Assembly (NCBI RefSeq): GCF_013116825.1 | Contig: NZ_JABFNS010000008.1 | Span: 37,897-101,896, forward strand | Direction of reading: 5' to 3' | Origin: Myxococcus xanthus | GTDB lineage: Bacteria > Myxococcota > Myxococcia > Myxococcales > Myxococcaceae | DNA: 64,000 nt | In this document: piece by piece, positions 26,749 through 34,219 of the stretch | Layout: each line of letters starts with the position of its first letter | Position numbering within the stretch: position 1 is the stretch's first letter | The notes under the pieces: model-generated | Database searches by the model: none | Told to the model about the DNA's origin: nothing | The model's input: only the letters and a program-made list of their open reading frames with translations | Made by a program: the position numbers and the translations under genes

Positions 26749-27873
26749 ATGGACTCGACCGCGGAGTTTCGAGAAGCATTCTGGAAGCAGGACCTCCGGT
26801 TGCCTCGGGGGGTGGAGCTCCTGCGCCAAGACGTCTTCCTGTTGCCGCGCAGAGGGCCTGGTGGGCAGGCGGTCTATGAGCTCGCCGAGGTGGTTCTCCC
26901 CCAGGTACGAGTGCCGGTCCTGATGGCCTACCGCGCGCCGTTGCTCCCGGCGGACGTTCGCTCACTTCGGGAACGCCTGCGCGCGGCGAGCGTGGCGCTG
27001 GACCAGCGGGATGGGACCGCCGAGCGCCTGCCCGTTGTCCGCATCCCGATGATTGCGACGGATTCCGCGTCATCTGGAGTCATCGCGGCCTGTGAGCAAG
27101 AAGACGTCGCATTGGTCGATCAGCGAGGAACGTTCTTCCTGCGCTCAGGCAGCACCTTCATTCGTGTACAGGGGCGCGAACCGTCGCAGCGGCGTCCCCG
27201 TGAGCCGGTGTTCCACGGGAAGGGGTGCCGCATCGTCCGGACCCTGTTGCAGTCGCCGGGAGAAGCGCAGACGGTCCGCGCGTTGTCGGAGCGGACGCAG
27301 ACCAGTTACTCCTATGCATACGGCGTCGTCCGTCACCTCGTGCTCGATGGGTATGTCGAGCCGGTCGGCAAGCGGAGTGGGTTTCGGCTGAGGGCTCCCG
27401 TGCGCCTGCTGAGGGCGTGGATGGCAAGTGGCGAGAAGACCTCCGTGACACTGGATGGTTTCAACGCACCTTCCACCACGCCGGAGTTGTTGGGGAAGGG
27501 CCTTGAGCGATTGAAGGCCCAAGGCATTCGGGGCATCTACACGCTGGCGAGCGCCTTGCTGCCTGAAGAGCGCTTCGTGTCGGGACTGCCTCACGGGCTC
27601 TATCTCACGGGCTCTATCGACGCGGCTGTCGAAGCCTTCGGGCTGCGCCGTCTGATGCCCCATAACTTCTGGGTGCTGCGGGCGGAGCCCTCGGCTGAGA
27701 CGGATGCCGGAGGGGTCTTCTTTTCGCCACGAACGCTTCCTCATGGCCTGGGTGTGGCGTTGCCTCAGTTGACCGTGGACTTCCATCAAAGTGGGGGGCG
27801 CGGCAAGGAACAGGCGGATGAGTTGGTGCAGCGATTCGCACGGGCGCTGCCCATTTCAGAGGAAGCGCCATGA
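26749..27873 (+). CDS. AbiEi-like antitoxin/transcriptional regulator
   Basis: A 374-residue protein resembling the type IV AbiEi_2 antitoxin group. A winged-helix segment lies in the middle, about residues 155-215 (LLQSPGEAQTVRALSER, SYSYAYGVVRHLVLDGYVE, then FRLRAPVRLLRAWM, the typical wing followed by LL-W). The C-terminal ~150 residues are the AbiEi-type domain (YTLASALLPEERF, LYLTGSIDAAVEAFGLRR). An ATG at 26704 is also in frame but would put the operator-like repeats inside the gene, so I prefer 26749; no Shine-Dalgarno is seen, which fits leaderless or weak translation. Its stop overlaps the next start (ATGA). Codon use is less GC-biased than neighbours, which suggests transfer. Confidence 0.7.
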   Translation: MDSTAEFREAFWKQDLRLPRGVELLRQDVFLLPRRGPGGQAVYELAEVVLPQVRVPVLMAYRAPLLPADVRSLRERLRAASVALDQRDGTAERLPVVRIPMIATDSASSGVIAACEQEDVALVDQRGTFFLRSGSTFIRVQGREPSQRRPREPVFHGKGCRIVRTLLQSPGEAQTVRALSERTQTSYSYAYGVVRHLVLDGYVEPVGKRSGFRLRAPVRLLRAWMASGEKTSVTLDGFNAPSTTPELLGKGLERLKAQGIRGIYTLASALLPEERFVSGLPHGLYLTGSIDAAVEAFGLRRLMPHNFWVLRAEPSAETDAGGVFFSPRTLPHGLGVALPQLTVDFHQSGGRGKEQADELVQRFARALPISEEAP

Positions 27874-28640
27874 CCGAGCAGGAGCAGTTCGAAGAGATTC
27901 TGCGAGAATTGGGTGAACTCCTGTTGCAACTGGGAGATCTCTCCTGGAACGTCGTGCTCATCGGTGGGCAGGTGCTCGCGTTGGAGTCGCTCCGCAAGGG
28001 TGGGTCGGGGGTCATCGCCGTCACGACCGACACAGGAGCCGTGATTGAGCGTGGCTATTCCCACGAGCCTGATCTGCTCTTCGACATGGATGGCACCGAA
28101 TTCGGGGCGGAGCGTCTACCTGAGGTCCTCAAGCTCCGGGGGTACGAGCGAACGCGCAGTTTTCGTTGGTCGAAAACCCTTCCGGGAGGGGTGATGCACC
28201 TCGACCTGTTCGCACCTGCTGGAGTCGATTTGGAACAACTCCCCACGAGCATGACGCCGCTGCCTGATGCGCGGCTGGCGCTGCGTGGAAGTCAGCCCGT
28301 GTCTCTCCCCATGGGAGAGACCTCGCTGCGAATCCGGCTGCCGGACGCAGTTGGATTCCTCTCGATGAAGGTTCGCGCAAAGTTGGAGCAGCGGCCAACG
28401 GAGACCAAGGACAGCTTCGACATCTTTGCCTACGTCAAGCTCGTGGGGCTGGATGACGTGCGCGCATCACTGAAGCAGGCCGGCGAGGAAGGGCAGGCGC
28501 TCCGCGCCAAACTGCAGCGCTTGTTCTGGAGCACGGATGCCGCAGGTGTGCTGGATATCATTGCCTATGCAGAAGGACTCGAAGAGGTCGACCGGGCTTT
28601 GCTTGCTCAGGCGGCCGTCGACTTGTTCGCCGATCTCTAA
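27870..28640 (+). CDS. AbiEii-like nucleotidyltransferase toxin candidate
   Basis: A 256-residue protein coupled by ATGA overlap to the AbiEi-like gene. It has a nucleotidyltransferase-like start VVLIGGQVLALESL (residues ~27-40), an acidic motif PDLLFDMDG for metal binding, HLDLFAP, and later KVRAKLEQRPTETKDSFDIF, similar to the lysine/KD-D motif of AbiEii. AbiEii toxins transfer nucleotides to tRNA or other targets and stop growth during phage infection; the antitoxin represses the operon and blocks the toxin. The canonical GSx10DxD spacing is not exact, so substrate and activity are uncertain. Codon use is as in its partner. Confidence 0.7.
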   Translation: MTEQEQFEEILRELGELLLQLGDLSWNVVLIGGQVLALESLRKGGSGVIAVTTDTGAVIERGYSHEPDLLFDMDGTEFGAERLPEVLKLRGYERTRSFRWSKTLPGGVMHLDLFAPAGVDLEQLPTSMTPLPDARLALRGSQPVSLPMGETSLRIRLPDAVGFLSMKVRAKLEQRPTETKDSFDIFAYVKLVGLDDVRASLKQAGEEGQALRAKLQRLFWSTDAAGVLDIIAYAEGLEEVDRALLAQAAVDLFADL

Positions 28641-28828
28641 GCTCACTTCTGGTCAGTCGAAGACCTCGGGAAACTGAGGGCGGCTTGGGGGCCCTTGGAT
28701 TTCCGAGGCACCCCTTGGAGCATGGCGGCGCCGGCGTTACGTGGGTGGCTGCTCAGTTGACGGGCCTCGTCTGCGTTGGCGTATGTCTTGCTCGGTCCGG
28801 ACAGTCACTGGTTCGTGGGAGGACATTC

Positions 28829-29155
28829 ATGATGAAGCAAGGCACGCGTGTTCCGGGGCTGAAGTGGGTCATCGCCGCGTTCATCCTGGCGGGCTGTCGT
28901 GGCGCCGAGGGCGAGGTGCCCACGGGGACTGAGTCCAGGCTGTCGTTGAAGGAGGGGCAGGTGCTCGGCCCGCCGTGTACCGGGGAGCAGAAGCAATGCC
29001 CCGAGGGCCTCTCCTGCGCCTCGTTCAACCTGGGCTCGGGCCCCGAAGTCCGCTGCGTCCAGTCCCCGGAAATCTGTGACTTGTTCAAGTGCAGCAGCGG
29101 GGAGTGCGTGGTGTTGGAGAGCCACCCGCTCCAGGTTCGTTGCAGCGGCTCCTGA
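28829..29155 (+). CDS. Small Cys-rich lipoprotein
   Basis: A 108-residue exported protein with no recognised domain. It has a signal peptide ending in the lipobox ILAGC, so it should be an outer- or inner-membrane lipoprotein. The mature part has eight further Cys, with CPEGLSCAS and CSSGECVV patterns like those in other myxobacterial surface lipoproteins. The ATG at 28829 is preceded by GGGAGGA; the longer in-frame upstream reading has no such site. It stands alone between the AbiE-like pair and a convergent kinase gene, 8 bases from the latter's stop. Confidence 0.75.
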   Translation: MMKQGTRVPGLKWVIAAFILAGCRGAEGEVPTGTESRLSLKEGQVLGPPCTGEQKQCPEGLSCASFNLGSGPEVRCVQSPEICDLFKCSSGECVVLESHPLQVRCSGS

Positions 29156-29163
29156 GCCGTGCG

Positions 29164-30090
29164 TTACGCGTCGAAGGGCAGGGGCTTCCCAAGTCCGGTG
29201 AGCGCCCGTTGCCCGGCGGCGATGTACTCCGGCCGTCCCTGCGTCTGGCCGAAGGCGATGTCGGCCACCGCGCGGCAGGCGGCGAACCACCGCGCCCGCG
29301 TGAGGACGGCGGGGCTGACCGCGCCGTACGTCTCCAGCGCGGCGGTCAGCATGTCCGCTCCGCCCCAGTGGAGCAGTCCGGCGAAATCCCTCGCGGGGTC
29401 TCCGACGCACGCATCGCTCCAGTCGATGACCCCCGTGGGCGCACCGTGGGCATCGACCAGGACATGCTCCGCGGCGAAGTCGCCGTGGACCAGCCGGGGC
29501 TCGCCGCGTCCCTCCGTGGGACGCACCCTGAGCCGCTGCTCCCAGGCCGCCGCCAGGTGCCGTTCCACATGGCCGTGTTCGACGGCGAGCCGCAAATCGT
29601 CCACGGCGGCGGCTGACCACGCTTCGAGCTCCGGGTCGTCGTCCGCCGGCACGCCGAGCGCACCGGCTTCGGCGGGGGCGAGCGCATGGAGCGCCCCCAG
29701 GAAGGCGCCGAGCCTGCGGCCGAGGTCCGACAGGTCCAGCTGCTCGGGCACGACGAGGAGCGCGGGCGTCCCCGGGAGCTTCTCGTAGCCGGCGAAGCCC
29801 ACAGCGAGGTCGGCGGCAGGGGGCGCGAGGAAACGGTAGTCGGGGACCGGCAGGGGAAGCCGAGGCTCGAGCCACGCCAGCAGGCGCGCCTCCCACTTCA
29901 GGTGCTCGGCGGCTTCGCCGCTCTTGGGGAAGCGGAAGACGTAGCGCCCCGCCACCTCGAAGGCCTGATGGTCCGTGCCTTCCCCCAGGCGGACGACCCG
30001 CGCCGTCGCGAGCGAGGGAAAGCGCGCGTGGATGCGCTCGGCGGCCTCCGCGTCCGTGAGCGCGGGTGGCTGTTCCGCGTCGTGAGCCAT
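29164..30090 (-). CDS. Aminoglycoside/macrolide phosphotransferase-fold kinase (APH family)
   Basis: A 308-residue kinase-like protein. It has a Gly-rich start VVRLGEGTDHQAFEV, the ATP-binding Lys region YVFRFPKSGEAAEHLKWE, the catalytic loop VHGDFAAEHVLVD and the metal site VIDWSDACVGDPARDFA. In the catalytic loop the usual Asn after HGD is replaced by His (AEHVL), a variant also common in the macrolide phosphotransferase-like subgroup. It may phosphorylate an antibiotic, a sugar or another small hydroxylated compound. It begins 9 bases downstream of a DHA2-type drug exporter on the same strand, so the pair may serve self-resistance or detoxification (inference). Confidence 0.85.
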   Translation of the reverse strand: MAHDAEQPPALTDAEAAERIHARFPSLATARVVRLGEGTDHQAFEVAGRYVFRFPKSGEAAEHLKWEARLLAWLEPRLPLPVPDYRFLAPPAADLAVGFAGYEKLPGTPALLVVPEQLDLSDLGRRLGAFLGALHALAPAEAGALGVPADDDPELEAWSAAAVDDLRLAVEHGHVERHLAAAWEQRLRVRPTEGRGEPRLVHGDFAAEHVLVDAHGAPTGVIDWSDACVGDPARDFAGLLHWGGADMLTAALETYGAVSPAVLTRARWFAACRAVADIAFGQTQGRPEYIAAGQRALTGLGKPLPFDA

Positions 30091-30099
30091 GCCGCGACT

Positions 30100-31875
30100 C
30101 TACTGCTCCGGGGCGCTGGCTCGCGACTCGATGCGCCGGCGCTTGCGGCGCAGGTGCTGCTCCGGAAGGAACAGTGTCACCAGCAGCGCCGCGCCGGCGA
30201 TGAACAGGGCCACGTGGTACACGGCGGAGACGCCGCGAGTGAACGCCATCTTCAGCGCCCGGTCCGCCGCGTCCACCGCCGCCAGGGCCTGCCGCTCGTC
30301 CGCGTCCACCTTCGCCCGGGCCTCGGGAGCGGCCGCTGTCTCCGCACGGCGCCGCTCGGCGTCGAACTCCGCGCGCACTCGCGCCTTCACCTCCTCCGCG
30401 CGGAACACCTGCCCGGTGGGGCCGCCTTCGCCACTGACGCCCGGCGCGGCGCGCGTCACCTCGGCCTTCACGGAGTCCGGGAGCGCCGACGTGGCCTGCG
30501 CCATGCGCGCCTCCAGCTCCGAAGACAGCGTGGACGCGAACACCGTCCCCAGCAGCGCCACGCCCAACGTCATGCCCAACTGCCGGAAGAACGTGGCCGC
30601 CGCGGTGCCCTCGCCAATCTGCGTTGCCGGCACCGCGTTCTGGATGGCCATCGTGTAGAGCGGAATCGAAGGCCCCAGGCCCAGGCCCACCAGCACCATC
30701 TTCGCCGTCACCTCCGCCTGGGTGGAGTCCGGCGTCAGCGTGAAGGCCATGACGGCGAAGCCCGCTATCAGCAGCACCAGCGAGCCCAGCAGCAGTGCCT
30801 TGTAGCGGCCCACCCTGGACACGAGCTGCCCGCTCAGCACGTTCCCCGCCACCACGCCCAGCGTCAGCGGCATGACCGTCAGCCCCGAGCGCGTCGCCGA
30901 CAGCCCCACCACGTTCACCATGAACAGCGGCAGGAAGACGACGCCCGAAAGGAACGCCCCGCCGATGATGAACACCGCCGTGTTGCCCGCGCTGAAGGCC
31001 CGCAGGCGGAACAGCGACAGGTCGAGCAGGGGCTCGGGCGCGCGCCGCTCCGCCCAGAGGAAGGCCACCAGGCCCACCGCCGACAGCGCGAACAGTCCCA
31101 GGATGCGCCACGACGTCCAGGCCCAGTCGCCGCCGTCTGTCTGCCCCAGGCTGAGCGCCAGAAGCAGCGGCACCAGCGCCACCGCGAGCGTGAACGCCCC
31201 CACCAGGTCCAGCCCGCCCCGGGAATGACGCTGGGGCTTCAGCCGTGGCATGCGCGACAGCACCAGCGCCAGCGCCACCGCGCCCACGGGCAGGTTGATG
31301 AAGAACACCCAGTGCCAGCCCAGGTGGTCGGTGATGAACCCACCGGCGAGCGGCCCCACCACGCTGGACAGGCCGAACATGGCGCCGAAGAGGCCCTGGT
31401 ACTTGCCGCGCTCACGGGGCTCGAAGAGGTCGGCCACCACCGCCAGCGCGGCGGTGAACAGCGCCGCGCTGCCCAGCCCCTGCACGGCGCGGAAGAGGAT
31501 GAGCGCCACCGTGGAGCGCGCCATCCCGCACAGGAAGCTGCCCGCGAGGAAGATGAGGATGCCCGCGGCCAACACCGCGCGCCGGCCCAGCAGGTCCGAC
31601 AGCTTGCCCCACACGGGCACCATCGTCGTCGACGCGACGAAGTACGACGTGGTGAGCCACGGGTAGAGCGAGGCGGGGATTCGCAGGTCCGCCTGGATGG
31701 CTGGCCCCGCGGTGGCGACAATCGTCTGGTCCAGCGCGGCGAGCAAGAGCCCCAGCACCGCGCCCAGCAGGGTGAAGACCTTCTGGGAGCGCGTGAACGC
31801 CGGGAAGGCGGGCGGCGCATCGGCGGTGGCGGGAGCGGCGGACGGGGCCATGTGTCGCGGTGGCTCCCGGGACAT
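30100..31875 (-). CDS. MFS drug exporter, DHA2 (EmrB/QacA) family
   Basis: A 591-residue transporter with about 14 membrane helices. ALDQTIVATAGPAIQADL is motif D1 of helix 1; WGKLSDLLGRRAV is the loop 2-3 motif A; GPLAGGFITDHLGWHWVFFI is motif C with the DHA2 WRWiF variant. It is about 80-100 residues longer than usual because a charged Ala/Glu/Arg-rich stretch of roughly 90 residues (ADERQALAAVDAADRALK and before) lies between helices 13 and 14. Start is ATG at 31875 or 31851; neither has a strong ribosome site. It is probably co-transcribed with the APH-type kinase 9 bases downstream. Substrate unknown. Confidence 0.9.
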   Translation of the reverse strand: MSREPPRHMAPSAAPATADAPPAFPAFTRSQKVFTLLGAVLGLLLAALDQTIVATAGPAIQADLRIPASLYPWLTTSYFVASTTMVPVWGKLSDLLGRRAVLAAGILIFLAGSFLCGMARSTVALILFRAVQGLGSAALFTAALAVVADLFEPRERGKYQGLFGAMFGLSSVVGPLAGGFITDHLGWHWVFFINLPVGAVALALVLSRMPRLKPQRHSRGGLDLVGAFTLAVALVPLLLALSLGQTDGGDWAWTSWRILGLFALSAVGLVAFLWAERRAPEPLLDLSLFRLRAFSAGNTAVFIIGGAFLSGVVFLPLFMVNVVGLSATRSGLTVMPLTLGVVAGNVLSGQLVSRVGRYKALLLGSLVLLIAGFAVMAFTLTPDSTQAEVTAKMVLVGLGLGPSIPLYTMAIQNAVPATQIGEGTAAATFFRQLGMTLGVALLGTVFASTLSSELEARMAQATSALPDSVKAEVTRAAPGVSGEGGPTGQVFRAEEVKARVRAEFDAERRRAETAAAPEARAKVDADERQALAAVDAADRALKMAFTRGVSAVYHVALFIAGAALLVTLFLPEQHLRRKRRRIESRASAPEQ

Positions 31876-32127
31876 GGATGGGGTGCCAGGGGGAAGGTGG
31901 GGATACTCCTACCAGACGGCCACCGGCAGAGTCCCTTTGCGGCACCAGATGTTCCCGTGCGGCGGCAAGATTGCGCCCGTTCCGGCGCCCCGGTCGAACG
32001 GCGAGGCTTTGCCGCACCGCGCCTCACTCTCTCTCATGAGGCCTCCTGACGAAATCGCAGACACCCGAGAACGCATGAGGCCTGCCGGACAAGGGAAAGG
32101 CCCAGGGGGCTACCTGTGTTGAGAGGC

Positions 32128-32520
32128 TTACGGCCCTGTCGAGCGCCGCCGCTGCCGCTTGCTCTTCGCGAGCGCGGCGCGGAGCATCGCTCGACGTTCT
32201 TTCTCGGCATCATCGAGCGGGCGTGGCTCCTCAATGCGGGGAAATGTCAACGCGACCTTTCCGCCGAACGGCGCGAAGACTTTGTTGAGCGTCTCCAGTG
32301 TCGGGTTCGCGTTCGGTCCGTCCTCCAGCTTCGCGATGACGCTGGCGGCGAGCTTCACCGCGCGCGCGAAGGTCTTCCGGTCCATTCCCAGCATCGTGCT
32401 GCGGAGGATTCGCGAGGCGTCTCCGAGGTTGAACTCGCCGATGGCGACCATCGCGGCGAGTTCTTCCAGCAGCGCCTTTCGTTCGAGCGAGGTCAGCCGG
32501 GCGACGTCGGCGCGCTTCAT
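32128..32520 (-). CDS. hipB: HipB-like XRE antitoxin
   Basis: A 130-residue protein with an XRE-type helix-turn-helix at about residues 35-90. LRSTMLGMDRKTFARAVKL, VIAKLEDGPNANPTLETL and KVFAPFGGKVAL match the recognition helix, the acidic turn and the last helix of HipB-like proteins. The C-terminal 35 residues are highly charged and basic (KSKRQRRRS). Its ATG overlaps the HipA stop (ATGA), so it is translated by coupling. The order hipA-hipB is the reverse of Escherichia coli hipBA. It should bind the three TCC-N8-GGA sites upstream of hipA and neutralise the kinase. Confidence 0.82.
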   Translation of the reverse strand: MKRADVARLTSLERKALLEELAAMVAIGEFNLGDASRILRSTMLGMDRKTFARAVKLAASVIAKLEDGPNANPTLETLNKVFAPFGGKVALTFPRIEEPRPLDDAEKERRAMLRAALAKSKRQRRRSTGP

Positions 32521-33803
32521 AGGAATCCCCACGTGCGGAGGCGCTTCTCGGTGCCGCGAAGGTCGAGTCCCGCGAAGTCCAGCGTTTCTCCCGGCAGCCC
32601 GAGGTCGGTGAGGAGCTCGGGGAGCCGACGAAGGCGCAAGGCGAGGTCGTTGAGGCCGTCGCGCAACGATGTCTCATCTCGACCAAAGCTCTTGAGGAGC
32701 GCATCCCAGTCGACTTCTCCACCGGCTTCGTACCCTTCCCATGTCGTGGTGCGGGTGATGCCTTCGAGGTCCATCTTCATCGGCGCGAAGTCGAAGATGG
32801 GCGCGAGGCGGACGGTGCTATCCGTTTTGAGCACGGCGATGTTCCTGCAGTGGTTGTCCGAGTTGCCGAACACCTGATTCAGCAGGTCCCGCTTCAGGTA
32901 TTCGAGGCGCACCGTCGGCCAGTCTGTCTTGGGGATGACGTGTTGTAGTGCGCTCAAGGCCGCTTGATGCTTCTGGAAGGAGCCTGGCTCGGCCTGGAGC
33001 AGCGAGTAGATGGATTCGAGTCCGAACCGAATCTCGCGGCCGTCTCGTCGCGCGACATCGAAGCGGGGAAGCCAGAGGCTCGGGCCTGCAGGGCCTTCGT
33101 GAAGCGCGAGCCCCTCTTGCGGAATCGTTTCGAATCCGAGCTCCGCGAGCGCCTTGTAATAAACGTACTCCGACCGGAGGATGGTTCGGTCGCGTTCGTT
33201 GCGACTGCGCGCGAACTTGACCAGATAGTGCCGATCCGGGCAGGCAGGGTCATCCTGCCAGACGTCGATCCACACATGGTTTGTATCGTCGCAGCGGAGC
33301 AGGAGCTTCGGAGAATCACCACCGGCGCCTGTCGCACCTCCGACTTGCGCTCCGGCGTTGGCTGCGTACGTGATGAAGGCGTGCTCGCGGTCGATGACGG
33401 CCTGGCGCGGGAACCGATGAGGAGGTTCCTTCTTCGCGGGAACGGCCTCCTCGATTCGGAGATTGCCGACTGGTGCGATGGTGCCGTGCCGCAGGAGGTC
33501 GATGTCACTCGCCGCTTCATCCGGGAGGTTCAGTCGCCGCAGCCACCAGCCGCGGGCACTTCCCATGGGGCGCAGGTCATCGAGGAACGCTGGCCAACGG
33601 CGCCAGACCTTGGGGGCGAACTCGACCGGAAGATTGAGACTCACTGCCGCCAGCGGCGGCGAGTCGGCAATCCACCGAAAGAGGTAGTCATGCTCGTACT
33701 CAAAGGTGCATTCGCCGCGTCGCCCCTCCTTGGCCGTAGGGAACTCAAGGAGCGCCGCCCGCTCCCACGCCCCCTCGATCAGCACCTGGAGATGGACCTT
33801 CAT
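32517..33803 (-). CDS. hipA: HipA toxin kinase
   Basis: A 428-residue HipA-family Ser/Thr kinase. The catalytic loop FGNSDNHCRNIAVL carries Asp316 and Asn321, and the metal-binding motif is IFDFAPM with Asp338. LVKFARS and SEYVYYKALAELGFE are the ATP-pocket Lys and Glu regions; SLWLPRFDV precedes the hinge. The N-terminal ~100 residues are only loosely like Couple_hipA. I use the ATG at 33803, just inside the first operator; codons before it run through the operator array. The family phosphorylates translation factors such as GltX and triggers dormancy. It shares little with the HipA-like protein at 21775-23004 outside the catalytic motifs. Lower GC than the flanks suggests acquisition. Confidence 0.86.
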   Translation of the reverse strand: MKVHLQVLIEGAWERAALLEFPTAKEGRRGECTFEYEHDYLFRWIADSPPLAAVSLNLPVEFAPKVWRRWPAFLDDLRPMGSARGWWLRRLNLPDEAASDIDLLRHGTIAPVGNLRIEEAVPAKKEPPHRFPRQAVIDREHAFITYAANAGAQVGGATGAGGDSPKLLLRCDDTNHVWIDVWQDDPACPDRHYLVKFARSRNERDRTILRSEYVYYKALAELGFETIPQEGLALHEGPAGPSLWLPRFDVARRDGREIRFGLESIYSLLQAEPGSFQKHQAALSALQHVIPKTDWPTVRLEYLKRDLLNQVFGNSDNHCRNIAVLKTDSTVRLAPIFDFAPMKMDLEGITRTTTWEGYEAGGEVDWDALLKSFGRDETSLRDGLNDLALRLRRLPELLTDLGLPGETLDFAGLDLRGTEKRLRTWGFL

Positions 33804-33805
33804 AT

Positions 33806-33823
33806 AATCCTTTATAACGGATT
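33806..33823. promoter_or_regulatory. HipB operator O1 (AATCC-N8-GGATT)
   Basis: AATCC-TTTATAAC-GGATT, immediately upstream of the hipA ATG. It fits the HipB consensus of E. coli, TATCC-N8-GGATA, in the TCC-N8-GGA core and exact spacing. Confidence 0.8.
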
Positions 33824-33847
33824 CAAGAGGCTCAGGCTGCGGCATTT

Positions 33848-33865
33848 AATCCACTATGCCGGATT
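33848..33865. promoter_or_regulatory. HipB operator O2 (AATCC-N8-GGATT)
   Basis: AATCC-ACTATGCC-GGATT, centred 42 bases upstream of the centre of O1. Same half-sites and spacing; about four helical turns away, so proteins bound at both lie on one face of DNA. Confidence 0.8.
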
Positions 33866-33890
33866 TAATGAGCCCAAATGGCGCACTCTC

Positions 33891-33908
33891 CATCCGTTAT
33901 AACGGATG
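33891..33908. promoter_or_regulatory. HipB operator O3 (CATCC-N8-GGATG)
   Basis: CATCC-GTTATAAC-GGATG is a perfect 18-bp palindrome, centred 43 bases from O2. The region O1-O3 is AT-rich and must hold the hipAB promoter. Confidence 0.8.
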
Positions 33909-34219
33909 AACTCAAGTGCTGAGGCAGAGGCCTTTCCGGGACAGCCGCCTGGGCTGGGTGCCGAACATGCGTGCGCCGATTGGAGAGGGCTCGCTCCTCC
34001 GCGGGCCTGGGGGCGAGGACCAACAGAGCCAGCTTCGACCTGCTGCGTCGTCGCGTGCTGAGCGCCGTTGGACGACGGTCCACGCGAAGTGCGGAGGCGC
34101 GGGGTCCCAGACGGATTTCCAGCACACTGGATTTGCACCGAGGGAATGTCGCGTGCAATCACCCGTTCCGGGGCCCGTACCAACCAGCGCGACGTGCAAC
34201 GCAGCGGAGAGAATCTGAC
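33909..34219. other. Intergenic region between hip operators and ABC permease gene
   Basis: About 310 bases. I see no supported gene. An open frame continues upstream of the permease start but is Arg/Ser-rich and unlike a permease N-terminus. GGAGAG at 34206-34211 is the ribosome site of the permease gene. The ABC ATPase expected here is absent. Confidence 0.4.
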
